Below, in pieces: positions 18,788 through 27,610 of a DNA stretch of 63,494 nt. The stretch comes from Deltaproteobacteria bacterium (GTDB lineage: Bacteria; Myxococcota_A; UBA9160; UBA6930): NCBI GenBank assembly GCA_016875395.1, contig VGRF01000027.1:1-63494 (forward strand), in the 5' to 3' direction. Below the pieces are notes generated by a model. That model was not told where the DNA came from. It was given only the letters and a program-made list of their open reading frames with translations, and ran no database searches. A program made the position numbers and the translations under genes. The stretch's first letter is position 1. Every line of letters begins with the position of its first letter.

Positions 18788-19720
18788 ATGCGCGTCTTCT
18801 CGTTCAAAGCGATGGGCAGCCCGTGCGAGATTCGCATCTACGGCGACGAGCGCGCGGACGCGATCGCGGCGGCGGCGCAGGCGGAAGTGGTGCGGCTCGA
18901 GGCGAAGTACTCGCGCTATCGCGAGGACAGCTTGGCTTCGCGCATCAATCGCAGCGCGGGCGATGCGCGCGGCGTCGAGGTCGATGGCGAAACGGCGCGC
19001 CTGCTCGACTATGCGGCGACGGCGTGGCGCGAGAGCGAGGGCCGCTTCGACGTGACGTCGGGGATCCTGCGGCGCGCGTGGAACTTCAAGTCGGGGCGCG
19101 TGCCCGAGCAGCGCGAGATCGACGCGCTGCTTCCGCTGATCGGCTGGGATCAGGTCGTATGGCATGCGCCGCGCATCGTGCTCCCGCGCGCGGGCATGGA
19201 GATCGACTTCGGCGGCTACGTGAAGGAGTACGCGGCGGACCTCGCGGCTGCGAAGTGCCGCGAGCTCGGCGCTCGCCACGGGCTCGTCGATCTCGGCGGT
19301 GACCTCGCCGTGATCGGGCCGCATCCGAGCGGTGTGCCGTGGCGCATCGGAGTGCGCGATCCGCGCGCACCCGAGCGCGCCCTCGCGTTCGTCGCGCTGA
19401 GCGGCGGCGGCCTCGCGACGAGCGGCGACTACGAGCGCTGCATCGTCGCGAACGGCACGCGCTACGGGCACGTCCTCGATCCGCGCACCGGCTGGCCCAC
19501 GCGCGGGCTCGCGTCCGTAACGACTGCGGCGCCTGCGTGCCTCGTCGCCGGCACGCTCACGACGAGCGCGATGCTGCGCGGCGAACGCGGCGGCGCCTGG
19601 CTCGACGCGCTCGGCGCGAGCTCGCTCTGGGTGCGCGACGACGGACAACTGGGCGGACGCCTCGCCCCGCGCGCGAGCTCGGCCCCGACGCATTCGCACG
19701 CAACGCCCGCGCGCATCTGA
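18788..19720 (+). CDS. apbE: FAD:protein FMN transferase (ApbE family)
   Basis: A 310-residue ApbE. The FAD-binding signature appears as GGYVKEYAAD (residues 142-151; usual form GGxxKGxxxD, so Glu replaces Gly at 147), the metal/FAD motif as DPRTG (231-235), and FDVTSGIL near 88. ApbE covalently attaches FMN to Ser/Thr of exported redox proteins. Most are periplasmic lipoproteins; this one starts MRVFSFKAMGSPC with no signal peptide, so it would act in the cytoplasm unless the start is misplaced. It is the last gene of the island, and its likely target is the DUF3570 protein or a substrate elsewhere. The 222-base gap to DUF3570 holds a repeat. Confidence 0.9.
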   Translation: MRVFSFKAMGSPCEIRIYGDERADAIAAAAQAEVVRLEAKYSRYREDSLASRINRSAGDARGVEVDGETARLLDYAATAWRESEGRFDVTSGILRRAWNFKSGRVPEQREIDALLPLIGWDQVVWHAPRIVLPRAGMEIDFGGYVKEYAADLAAAKCRELGARHGLVDLGGDLAVIGPHPSGVPWRIGVRDPRAPERALAFVALSGGGLATSGDYERCIVANGTRYGHVLDPRTGWPTRGLASVTTAAPACLVAGTLTTSAMLRGERGGAWLDALGASSLWVRDDGQLGGRLAPRASSAPTHSHATPARI

Positions 19721-19721
19721 G

Positions 19722-19828
19722 CGCAAGCGAAGCGCGCAGCGAGCCGCAGGCGAGCGAAGTTAAGTGCGGTAGCAGCCGAGCGAAGTTAAGTGCGGTAGCA
19801 GCCGAGCGAAGTCACTGCGGCAGCGGTG
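19722..19828 (+). repeat. Stem-loop repeat copy F running into a 26-bp tandem repeat
   Basis: The block GCAAGCGAAGCGCGCAGC is followed by GCC-GCA-GGC and GAGCGAAG, then by three copies of a 26-bp unit starting at 19751, 19777 and 19803 (unit begins CGAGCGAAGTTAAGTGCGGT). Units 1 and 2 are identical; unit 3 is diverged and reaches into the last codons of the secretin gene on the other strand. It looks like local duplication of the repeat's right end. With no spacers between units it is not a CRISPR. Confidence 0.75.
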
Positions 19829-22262
19829 CGATCAGCTCGGGCGACCAACCACGCTGCTCGATCTCGGGCAACGCGTCGATCGCGTCGATCGCATGTGGAA
19901 AGCCCGCGACGACGACATCAAAGCGCTGCGCGCCGTCCCACGTCCAGGCGACGACGCGCGCTCGCGTGCCGGCGATGTCGCCGACCTCTGCGGCGAGCGC
20001 CTGCGCGTCCGCCTCGCGCGTGCGCGTCGCGACGAGCAGCGCCCACGTCGCGCGTTTCCCGCGCAGCGCGCCGTGGCGAGCGAGTGCACGCTCGTGAGCC
20101 GTGCGCATGCGGATCGAGTCCGCGAGGCGCTCGTCGGCGCTGCGCTCGATTCGCGCTTCGAGCGCCATCACGATGCGGCGCTCGCTCTCCTGCGACTGCC
20201 GCTGAGTGAGCAAATGCCCGAGCACCGGCGTGTCCATCAGATACGGCGGCCCCGTCGCGATCTCGGAGCCGCCGCGCTGAAGCAGCATGCCGAGCACCGC
20301 CATGCCGCCATCGTCCACGCGTGTGTGCGCCTGCAGCGTGCGCTTCACGAGCGTGGGCCCGACGGCCGCATTCCCGAGGCTCGGCGCGACGCCCGTGACC
20401 TCCAGCTCGACGGCGATGAGAACGTCGCCCGCTTGGCCCGCAACGGGCTTGAGGCGCAGGCGCACGCCCACGTCTTGGCGCTCGATGTTCACGCGAGTCG
20501 TCAACGGATCGTCCGTGCTTCCCCCGGCGGAGTCGCTTGCCGCAGTCGGAATCGGCACGTTGAAGCCCGCCGAGAGCTCGTGCTCTTCGCCGCTCGTCGT
20601 GAGCAGCTGCGGCTGCATCAGCGAGCGCACGCGCACCTCGCCCGCCCGCGCGCGAATCTGCGCGGCTTCGCGCACGTTGACGTTGACGACCCGCCCGTCC
20701 GGAGTCGTGACCGGGATCGTGAACAGGCTGCGACGCCGATATCCACCGAAGAACGTCGGGTCGACTCCACCAGGCGGCGCGAGGCCGAAGGGATCACCGA
20801 TGCCGACACCGAAGACCGTGCGCCTCGGGTTCGACGGATCGGTGGAGGGGAGGAATGCGTCGACCCCGAGCGCGAGGTCGCCCGTCGTCGTCACTTCGGA
20901 GATGTGCGCGCGCACGGAGATCGTCGGCGGTGAGACGTCGAGCTGCTCGAGCAAGCGCCGCACCTCGCGCTGCGCCTCGGCGCCTCCGCTCACGAGCAGC
21001 GATCGGCTCGGCGCGTCGGCCACGACGGCGGCGCGGCCGAGCTGAAGCGCGGGAGCGCGGCCCGGCGCGCCCGCAGCGGAGCCGCCGCTCGCGATTCCCG
21101 TGAGCAGCGTCGCGACCTTCTCGGGGTCCGCGAAGCGCATGCGAAACACCGCGACGTCGCCATCGATTTCGGGTGCGACATCGAGCTCGTCGATGCGCGC
21201 GCGCAGCGCGGCGAGCGCCTCGGGCTCCGCGCGCGCGATCAGCGCGTTGGTGCGCTCGTCGAGAAAGAGCTCGGCGCGCGCGCGGCCGGTGAACGGGTCG
21301 ACGAGTGAGTCCGCGAGCAGCGCCTGCAGCTCCGCGGCACTGCGCCAGCGCGGGCGAAGCACGGCCAGCTCGCGCCGCGACGTCTCGTCGAGGGCGCGCG
21401 CGAGCGCGTGCCAGCGCTGCACTGCGGACTCGGGCCCGATCAGGACGACGCCGTTGGTCGGCGCGTGCGCGACCGCCGTGACCGTCGCGCCGGAGAACGT
21501 CTGCATCGCGTTCACGATCTGCTCCGCGGTGGCGTCGCGGAAGTGCACGAGCGCCGTGACGAGGCGCGCGCGGTCGCGCGAGAGCGTGCGACCTGCGCGC
21601 GGCGCACGGCTGCGCGCGTCGTCGAGCGGCAGCACGAGCCACTCGCCCTGAGCCGCAGGCACCGCCGCGAAGCCTTTGCCCTCGAGCGTCGCGTGCAGAA
21701 TCTCGAGCGCTTCACTCTTCGTGACGGGCGCCGTGACGATGACGGTCGCCGTGCCCTGGAGGCGGTCGTCGTAGATGAACGTCTCGCCCGTGATGCGCTG
21801 TACCTCGTTCACGAGCTGCGCGAGCGGCGCGCCCCGGAGGCGCAGCGTCACGCGCGATTCCTCTCGCGCGAGCCGTGCGAACTCGATCGAAATCAGCGGG
21901 CCTTGGCGGGAGAGCTGCGCGGCGGCGCCGGGCGCGCGCTCGATCCGAACCGTGACTGCGCCCGATTCCTCGCTCGCGCTCACACCGCGAATCGCGGTGC
22001 CCGCGGCGGGAGGCAGCGCACGCGCCGCTCGCGGCCCGAGCACGGCGCCGGGCAGCTCGAGCACGACGCGACCGGGTGCTTCGACCACGAGCCGCGGCGC
22101 CACCGCGCCGTCCACCTGTACGAGTACGTGATCGCCGCGCGGCCCGCGGTCCACCTCGATGGAGCGCACGCGCGCGGGCTCCTCGTCCTGCGCGCGCCCG
22201 AGCTGCGGCGCGCCTAACAACAGCGCCGTGAGACCGATGCGCAGCGCACGCGAGCGGATCAT
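19812..22262 (-). CDS. Secretin (GspD/PilQ type) with a SPOR-like C-terminal domain
   Basis: A protein of about 816 residues. It starts with a signal peptide (LTALLLGAPQLGRAQ), then an AMIN-like beta domain (residues ~30-135), an STN/secretin N0 domain (APLAQLVNEVQRITGETFIY), N1-N2-like repeats, and a secretin core containing SLMQPQLLTTSGEEHEL and MAVLGMLLQRGGS. The last 80 residues (ATWALLVATRTREADAQALA) look like a SPOR peptidoglycan-binding domain, unusual after a secretin. ATG 22262 starts the signal peptide; a TTG at 22301 is the alternative. No type II or IV pilus genes are nearby. It may be the outer-membrane gate for the ExbB/ExbD system transcribed away from it (inference). Confidence 0.8.
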   Translation of the reverse strand: MIRSRALRIGLTALLLGAPQLGRAQDEEPARVRSIEVDRGPRGDHVLVQVDGAVAPRLVVEAPGRVVLELPGAVLGPRAARALPPAAGTAIRGVSASEESGAVTVRIERAPGAAAQLSRQGPLISIEFARLAREESRVTLRLRGAPLAQLVNEVQRITGETFIYDDRLQGTATVIVTAPVTKSEALEILHATLEGKGFAAVPAAQGEWLVLPLDDARSRAPRAGRTLSRDRARLVTALVHFRDATAEQIVNAMQTFSGATVTAVAHAPTNGVVLIGPESAVQRWHALARALDETSRRELAVLRPRWRSAAELQALLADSLVDPFTGRARAELFLDERTNALIARAEPEALAALRARIDELDVAPEIDGDVAVFRMRFADPEKVATLLTGIASGGSAAGAPGRAPALQLGRAAVVADAPSRSLLVSGGAEAQREVRRLLEQLDVSPPTISVRAHISEVTTTGDLALGVDAFLPSTDPSNPRRTVFGVGIGDPFGLAPPGGVDPTFFGGYRRRSLFTIPVTTPDGRVVNVNVREAAQIRARAGEVRVRSLMQPQLLTTSGEEHELSAGFNVPIPTAASDSAGGSTDDPLTTRVNIERQDVGVRLRLKPVAGQAGDVLIAVELEVTGVAPSLGNAAVGPTLVKRTLQAHTRVDDGGMAVLGMLLQRGGSEIATGPPYLMDTPVLGHLLTQRQSQESERRIVMALEARIERSADERLADSIRMRTAHERALARHGALRGKRATWALLVATRTREADAQALAAEVGDIAGTRARVVAWTWDGAQRFDVVVAGFPHAIDAIDALPEIEQRGWSPELIAPLPQ

Positions 22263-22334
22263 GCCCGCAACGTAGCCGCGTGCTCGGTCCGAGAATCGCA
22301 ACGCGCGGCCAGCCCCCCGGCTTGCGGCCGCGAC

Positions 22335-22928
22335 CTACGGCCCCCGGCGTCCGCCGAGCCAGCTCGGCAGCCACTTCCGCTTCTTCTTCGGCTTCTGCGG
22401 CTTCGCGCGCTTCGGGGCGTCCTTCTCGCCGTCGCCGCCGAGCCAGCGCGGCCACGAGTCGGGCCACGGAAACTCCATCTCCGCGAGCGGCTTCTGGTGG
22501 AACGCGTAGCGCGCCGAGAGCACGAACTCGTGCGCGCGCAGGTCGAGATCGAGCTCGCCGACCTGGACCGGCGGAACCGGAGTGGACGCGCCGGTGGCGG
22601 TGTCACGCGTGTCGCTGACGAAGTCCCACTGCCGTCCGTAGATGAACTCGCTCTCGACTCGGAACGCGGTGCCCCACGAGTCCCACTTCTGCGGGAGCAC
22701 TTCTTCGAACTCGAAGCCGAAGCCGATCGTCACGCCGTATCCGAGCGAGGAGTCGCCATCGCTCCCGACGACGCGGCGCTGGTTCGCGATGATCTCGCCG
22801 GTCGAGTTGTCGCGGCCGAGCGACTGCAGGAAGGTGCCTCCGGCGTAGAACTCCGCTGCATGCGCGGCGGGCGCGAGGCTCGCGGCCGCTAGCAAAGCGC
22901 CCGCAAAAGTGGCGAGTCGACGACGCAT
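22335..22928 (-). CDS. Exported beta-barrel-like envelope protein
   Basis: A 197-residue protein with a clear signal peptide (LLAAASLAPAAHAAEF). About 115 residues of amphipathic beta-strand pattern follow (YGVTIGFGFEFEEVLP, FVLSARYAFHQKPL), then a Trp-rich segment (FPWPDSWPRWLGG) and a very basic Lys/Pro tail (KPQKPKKKRKW). I do not recognise the family. It looks like a small outer-membrane barrel with a basic tail that could touch lipid A or nucleic acid. It is divergent (66-base gap) from the ExbD-like gene and upstream of the secretin on the same strand, so it belongs to the same envelope region. Confidence 0.6.
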   Translation of the reverse strand: MRRRLATFAGALLAAASLAPAAHAAEFYAGGTFLQSLGRDNSTGEIIANQRRVVGSDGDSSLGYGVTIGFGFEFEEVLPQKWDSWGTAFRVESEFIYGRQWDFVSDTRDTATGASTPVPPVQVGELDLDLRAHEFVLSARYAFHQKPLAEMEFPWPDSWPRWLGGDGEKDAPKRAKPQKPKKKRKWLPSWLGGRRGP

Positions 22929-22994
22929 TCGAGCCCTCCAGCAACACGTGCTCTTCGCTTCGACCGAACGCCGCCTTTGTGAGAGCCGTCACTC

Positions 22995-23495
22995 ATGTCG
23001 GCGCGCGGATTTCCGCTGTTATGCGCCATGGCTGCCAGCGATCAATCCGTACACGGCGCTCCGGTGTGGCTCTTCTCCTTCGTCGATCTGGCGTTCCTGC
23101 TGCTGATCGCGATGACCCAGTTCCAATCTGGGAAGGAGCTCGCCGTCGAGCTCGGCGAGATCGTGGTTCCGAAGATCAACACCGAGGCCGAGGGCATGCC
23201 CTCGTCCGCGAGCATCGCCTGGCAGCTGCGCGTACATCCGACGGGCGACGGCACAGCGAGCCCGTTCGAGCTGATGCATCCGAGCGATCCCGCGTCGACG
23301 GCGCGCATCTCCGAGAGCACGCTGCGCGCGAAGCTTGGCGAGCTCGCGAAGCGCGGCGGCGCGCGCCCCGTGCTCGCGCCCGATGCCGATTCGCGCAGCC
23401 AAGACTTGCTCACGGCGGTGAGCGCAATCGAGGAGGCATGGCCGCAGCGCCGTCGCGTCACGGTGACGCCGCTCGCGGGCGGCCCGGCGCAGTAG
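22995..23495 (+). CDS. ExbD/TolR-like proton-channel subunit
   Basis: A 166-residue protein (155 if ATG 23028 is used; neither start has a good ribosome-binding site). It has a short cytoplasmic N-terminus and one membrane helix, LFSFVDLAFLLLIAMTQF, with the essential channel Asp at residue 31 of this start. A periplasmic domain follows that ends like ExbD/TolR (TLRAKLGELAKRGGARPVLA, then VSAIEEAW). ExbD-type subunits use the proton-motive force to drive work across the periplasm. It is the first gene of the five-gene operon; its ExbB partner is the last, an unusual order. Confidence 0.78.
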   Translation: MSARGFPLLCAMAASDQSVHGAPVWLFSFVDLAFLLLIAMTQFQSGKELAVELGEIVVPKINTEAEGMPSSASIAWQLRVHPTGDGTASPFELMHPSDPASTARISESTLRAKLGELAKRGGARPVLAPDADSRSQDLLTAVSAIEEAWPQRRRVTVTPLAGGPAQ

Positions 23496-23502
23496 GCGCG
23501 CG

Positions 23503-24774
23503 ATGGGCCACCGCCTCCGCCACACCTACGGCCACGGCGCCGCGAAGATCACGCTCGCACCCGCGTTCACGCCGAGCCCTTACGCGCGCGCGCTAACGGC
23601 GCGCGGCGACCTCGCCGGCGGCCTCGAGGAGCTGCGCAAGGCGGGCGCCGGCCGCATCGCGGCGCGCCTCGCCCTAGCTGGTGGCGGCGGGCTCGTCGCG
23701 GCGCTCGCGCTCGCGTTCGTGCTCTCGCCGTTCTTCGCGCGCCCGCCCGACAGCGGCGAGACGCAGATCGTGATGGCGATGCCGAAGCTCGAGGAGGAAG
23801 AGCTGCTGCCGGAGCCCGAGCCGGAACCGGTGGTGCCCGAACCCGAGCCGGAGCCCGAGGTGATCGCGCAGGAAGAGCCCGTGCCGCTGCCGGAGCCCGA
23901 GCAGGTCATGCCAGAGCCGGAGCCCGAGCCGGTGAAGGTGGTGAAGAAGCAGCCGCCGCCTCCGCCGCCGATGCCTGCAATGCCCGCGCCCGCTGAGCCG
24001 CCCAGGGAGTTCGTGCCGACGCCCGCTCCGGTGCGCGTCGCGCGCGAGCCGGTGAAGCAGCCGCCGAAGGTGGTGAGCATCGACCCGCTCTCGCCCGTGC
24101 CCGCGGTTCCGTCCGAGGAGCCCGCGCCGCTGCCGCAGACCACGCGCGTCGCGAAGAACGCGCCGGCCGCGAACCGCCCCGCCCTGCCCGCGCTCGCGGA
24201 CTTCGCGCCGATCGGCGACCCCGCGCCCACGGGCGCTCCCGCCGCGGTCGCCTCACGCGCGGTGCGCACGAACGTGGTCGCACGCAACAACACGCCCTCG
24301 AATCGCCCGGTCGCGTTCGCCGCGGCCGCCAGCGCGGCGCCCCCCGCCGCGTTCGACGAGAGCGCGGTGGCGCCCGCGCTCGCGACGCGCAACGCCGTGA
24401 AGCGCCCCACGAGCGCGCCCACGGCGTCGAGCCGCCCGCAGAGCCTCGGCTTCAACGCGGGGACGCCGAGCGCCTCCGCCGCCGACGTGACGCCCCAGGC
24501 CGTGGGCCGCACCGAGCGCGCGCTGCCGCAGCGCAGCACGGGCGGCGCGCAGGGCGAGAACCTCGCTGCGGTGCCCCTCGGCTCGCTGGCTGCGTGCGCC
24601 ACGGACCGCGAGGAGGACGAGCGCAAGATGGCGGTGCTCGGCGCGGTGCGAGGACGCACTGAATGTTCGAGCGCCGCCGGCCGATACCGCTTCGTGGAGA
24701 CGAAGAATCTCAACGCATTCCTGATGTGGATCGAGCGCGCGCCGAACCGGCCCGCGGTCGACCGCTGCGTCTAG
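23503..24774 (+). CDS. TonB-like Pro/Glu-rich membrane-anchored energy-transducer candidate
   Basis: A 423-residue protein. It has a cytoplasmic N-terminus of about 50 residues, one membrane helix (residues ~52-76) and a long periplasmic stretch with repeated PEPEPEP, KKQPPPPPPMP and Ala/Pro-rich segments, as in the TonB spacer that crosses the periplasm. The C-terminal 65 residues (TKNLNAFLMWIERAPNRPAV) do not resemble the TonB C-terminal fold and contain three Cys, in AAC, TEC and DRC. So the partner at the outer membrane is probably not a TonB-dependent receptor. It starts 7 bases after the ExbD-like stop. TonB-like by architecture only. Confidence 0.65.
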   Translation: MGHRLRHTYGHGAAKITLAPAFTPSPYARALTARGDLAGGLEELRKAGAGRIAARLALAGGGGLVAALALAFVLSPFFARPPDSGETQIVMAMPKLEEEELLPEPEPEPVVPEPEPEPEVIAQEEPVPLPEPEQVMPEPEPEPVKVVKKQPPPPPPMPAMPAPAEPPREFVPTPAPVRVAREPVKQPPKVVSIDPLSPVPAVPSEEPAPLPQTTRVAKNAPAANRPALPALADFAPIGDPAPTGAPAAVASRAVRTNVVARNNTPSNRPVAFAAAASAAPPAAFDESAVAPALATRNAVKRPTSAPTASSRPQSLGFNAGTPSASAADVTPQAVGRTERALPQRSTGGAQGENLAAVPLGSLAACATDREEDERKMAVLGAVRGRTECSSAAGRYRFVETKNLNAFLMWIERAPNRPAVDRCV

Positions 24775-24809
24775 CTTCGCCTCGCACTCGAATGCTTAGG
24801 GGGTTGAGC

Positions 24810-26906
24810 ATGTTGTTAGGACGTGTCCGCATCGCCGTCGTTGGCGCGGCTCTTGCCGCGCTCTCGTTCGCGCAGATCGCCAGCGCAGAAGGCAACGCGT
24901 GGGACGGCTACCTCGATTACGCCTACGTGTACTCGTCGGCGGACTCTGCGGCGCTGAAGGCGCGGATCGAGCAGTACGGCAAGGAAGCCGGCGTGCCGCT
25001 CGACCGGTACATCACCGAGCAGTTCGAGTCGGTCGCGGCCAGCGACGAGCAGGGCCCCGACGACGAGCTGCGCATCCGCCGCCAGGCGATCGGCTACCTG
25101 CTGCTCTATCTCGCGAACGCCGATGCCGACCAGCTCGAGAAGAGCGTCGACGCGATCGACGAGCTCAGCGAGCAGCTCGGCCGCAGCGAGAATCACTACT
25201 GGTATCACTACATCCACGCGCACGAGGCGCTCGAGCTCGGGCGCGAGCACGACTTCGTCGGCTACGTGCTCGACCTCTGGCAGAAGGTCGTGGTGCCGCT
25301 CGAAGAGCCGTATCAGACGATGCAGGCGCTCTCGCTGCACGACTCGCCGGCCGCGGGCTTCGCTGCGTCGCTCCCGTATCTCTACGAGAACGTCGCGCGC
25401 CTGATCTTGTTACGCAGCCAGGAGCTCGGCATCGACAGCGGCCTCGACCCGCTCGGCTCGGTGATCCGCATGCTGGCGGACGGCCGCGTCGGCGGTCACC
25501 CCGACGTGATCCCGGCGAGCGCATCGTCGAAGGAGTACCTGAGCCGCATTCTCGATCGCCTCGACGGCGCCGAGAGCGACGCCGGCTCGCTCACCTTCAC
25601 GCTCGCGCTGTTCGAAGCCGCGAAGCACCACGACACCGCGCGCGGCAAGCTCGCGAGCGAGGGCCTCGGCGACGCCACCGTGAAGGCGCTGCAGGTCGCG
25701 AGCGCGAGCTATCAGGTCGCGCTCGACCGCGCCGACACGGTGCAGGGCGAGGCGGCGGTGCACACGCGCACGCTGCGCCTGCTCGGCGAGATCTACGCCG
25801 CGAAGCAGCGCCTCGGCGTCGACCCCGAGATCAACACCACGTTCACCATCGAAGACGCGATCGACGTCTACAACCGCATGGCCGAGGCGGGCAGCGAGGG
25901 CTGGGGCGAGCTCGGCTACACGCAGAAGCCCGAGTACGTGCTCGCGATGCGCACGCTCTGGGAAGAGATCCAGGAGTCGTCGCTCAACATCGCCGACTAC
26001 TACCTCGCGAAGAGCCAGGAGCTGCCGCACAAGGCCGACGAGCACGCGCGCAACGCCGCGCGCCTCTACACGCGCTACCTGCAGCTGTTCCTCTACTACG
26101 CCACGAACGAGGGCAAGGAAGGCGTGCCGGACTCGGCGTACTTCGCCGCGCACGAAGCCGCGCGCGGCGTCGGCGACTCCTACCTCGTGTACGCGAAGCG
26201 CCCGACGATCGAGGAGGTCGACCTCGCGATCCGCCAGTACCGCGCGGCGTTGAAGATCTTCCCCTTCGATCGGCAGATCTGGCCGGGCATCACCGCAGCG
26301 CTGCAGCGGCAGGGCCGCGAGAGCGAGTACCTGAGCCTCGTGCGCCCCGCGGCGGAAGGCGCGGTGCGCTCGCGCGCGCTCGCGCGCTGGATCGGCAGCA
26401 ACGAGCCGGAGAGCACGCGCTTGAAGACGCTCGTCGGCGCGTTCTCCGACAGCCTCGTGCTCGTGTACCTCGGCTACGCCGAGGGCAAAGGCATCGACGA
26501 GCTGGAGGCCGGCCTCGCGAAGCTCAAGGTGCAGCGCGACGAGGTGAAGTCGCGGCTCATGGGCCTGCAGTCGCAGCTCGCGGGCGGCTCGCAAACCGCG
26601 CCCCCGGCGTCGATGGGCGACGATGGCGAAGTCGTGGGCAAGGTCGGCTCGGGCGAGAAGCTCGACGCCGCTCAGCTCGCGCAGCTGAATCGCGAGATCA
26701 TGGAGACGAGCGCGCTGCTCGAGCGGCTCGACACGCAGATCGAAGCGCGCCGCCGCACGCTGCCGCTCTACAAGTCCACGCTCGAGACCGACGGACTCTC
26801 GGGCGACCTGCGCACGCGCCGCGATCACCCGATCCACGCGCTCTTGCGACGCATGTACCACGAGCACGCCGACGTCGACGTGACCGAAGCGGCGTACGAG
26901 GAGTAG
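24810..26906 (+). CDS. Large periplasmic alpha-helical (TPR-like) protein of the ExbB/ExbD operon
   Basis: A 698-residue exported protein. AGGGGG lies 6 bases before ATG 24810, and a signal peptide follows (VGAALAALSFAQIASAEG). The body is almost all helical with TPR-like pairs (SDAGSLTFTLALFEAAKHH; VDLAIRQYRAALKIFPFD), then a C-terminal coiled coil (about residues 620-670: LNREIMETSALLERLDTQIE). I recognise no named family. Position and architecture suggest a periplasmic scaffold linking the TonB-like rod to the outer-membrane lipoprotein encoded 4 bases downstream. A TTGTTA motif overlaps codons 2-3. The frame is open upstream to 24663, but that overlaps the previous gene. Confidence 0.7.
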   Translation: MLLGRVRIAVVGAALAALSFAQIASAEGNAWDGYLDYAYVYSSADSAALKARIEQYGKEAGVPLDRYITEQFESVAASDEQGPDDELRIRRQAIGYLLLYLANADADQLEKSVDAIDELSEQLGRSENHYWYHYIHAHEALELGREHDFVGYVLDLWQKVVVPLEEPYQTMQALSLHDSPAAGFAASLPYLYENVARLILLRSQELGIDSGLDPLGSVIRMLADGRVGGHPDVIPASASSKEYLSRILDRLDGAESDAGSLTFTLALFEAAKHHDTARGKLASEGLGDATVKALQVASASYQVALDRADTVQGEAAVHTRTLRLLGEIYAAKQRLGVDPEINTTFTIEDAIDVYNRMAEAGSEGWGELGYTQKPEYVLAMRTLWEEIQESSLNIADYYLAKSQELPHKADEHARNAARLYTRYLQLFLYYATNEGKEGVPDSAYFAAHEAARGVGDSYLVYAKRPTIEEVDLAIRQYRAALKIFPFDRQIWPGITAALQRQGRESEYLSLVRPAAEGAVRSRALARWIGSNEPESTRLKTLVGAFSDSLVLVYLGYAEGKGIDELEAGLAKLKVQRDEVKSRLMGLQSQLAGGSQTAPPASMGDDGEVVGKVGSGEKLDAAQLAQLNREIMETSALLERLDTQIEARRRTLPLYKSTLETDGLSGDLRTRRDHPIHALLRRMYHEHADVDVTEAAYEE

Positions 26907-26910
26907 GCGC

Positions 26911-27477
26911 ATGACGAGCACGCGACATTTCCTCGCGCTCGCGTTCGCGGGCGCCCTCGCCGGCTGCGCCAGCTACGAGCCCGTGCCGCTCGAGGACATC
27001 GAGCTCGCGCGCGTGCACAAGCCGCTCGGCGGCGAGACGCTCGCGGAGAAGCACCGCGAGATGCAGCGCACGCGCGACGACATCGTGCGCCACCTGCGCA
27101 CGCTCGACTCGATGGTCCGGCGCGATGACGACGACGGCATCGTGGTCTTCAAGTCGTTCTTCTACGGCTACATGGACGACCACGTCGAGAAGCTGCTCGC
27201 GAAGGACTGGACGAGCCACCACCCCGAGCTCGCCGGCCTCGACGCGAGCATTCGCTTCAATGCGATCGAGGTGCTCGCGAAGCTCGACTCCCCGCACCGT
27301 GCGGAGGCGCTGATCGACGACGTGAAGCTCCGCTACCGCGGGCGCGGAAACCTGATGGTCGACTACCCGGCCGGCCGCCGCGTGAACCTGACCAAGGCGC
27401 TCGAGCTCGTCGAGGAAGAGTATTGGCGCGACGACGACCCGAACGAGCGCCTCAACGCGGACATGCCGGAAGAGTGA
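26911..27477 (+). CDS. Lipoprotein of the ExbB/ExbD operon
   Basis: A 188-residue protein with a lipobox LAGC (Cys19) after the hydrophobic stretch FLALAFAGALAGC. The mature part is helical and charged (EKHREMQRTRDDIVRHLRTL; ALELVEEEYWRDDDPN). I do not recognise a family. The residue after Cys is Ala, so outer-membrane sorting is likely. GAGGAG, 8 bases ahead of ATG 26911, lies in the final codons of the preceding gene; the genes are 4 bases apart and coupled. Probable role: outer-membrane anchor of the complex (inference). Confidence 0.7.
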   Translation: MTSTRHFLALAFAGALAGCASYEPVPLEDIELARVHKPLGGETLAEKHREMQRTRDDIVRHLRTLDSMVRRDDDDGIVVFKSFFYGYMDDHVEKLLAKDWTSHHPELAGLDASIRFNAIEVLAKLDSPHRAEALIDDVKLRYRGRGNLMVDYPAGRRVNLTKALELVEEEYWRDDDPNERLNADMPEE

Positions 27478-27528
27478 GCGAGCGGCGCTTCGCCGCGCCC
27501 AGCGCGGCGAAGTCGAGCGGAGATCGAA

Positions 27529-27575
27529 CCGCAAGCGAAGCGCGCAGCGCGCCAACGGCGAGCGGAGAAACAAAG
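27529..27575 (+). repeat. Dispersed stem-loop repeat, copy H (short)
   Basis: CGCAAGCGAAGCGCGCAGCG followed by GCC-AAC-GGC and GAGCGGAG: a short member of the stem-loop family. It lies in the 133-base gap between the lipoprotein and the ExbB-like gene, the only sizeable gap in the operon, so it could tune expression of ExbB relative to the upstream genes. Confidence 0.65.
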
Positions 27576-27610
27576 CTGGCCTCGATGCCACGAGATGAGG
27601 AGTGACCCCC

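Noticed and set aside
19751-19828. CRISPR-like direct repeats
   Set aside because: The three 26-bp units are immediately tandem with no spacers, and there are no cas genes.
23503-24774. Calling the Pro-rich protein TonB itself
   Set aside because: The membrane helix and Pro/Glu spacer fit, but the C-terminal domain does not resemble TonB and no TonB-dependent receptor is nearby.
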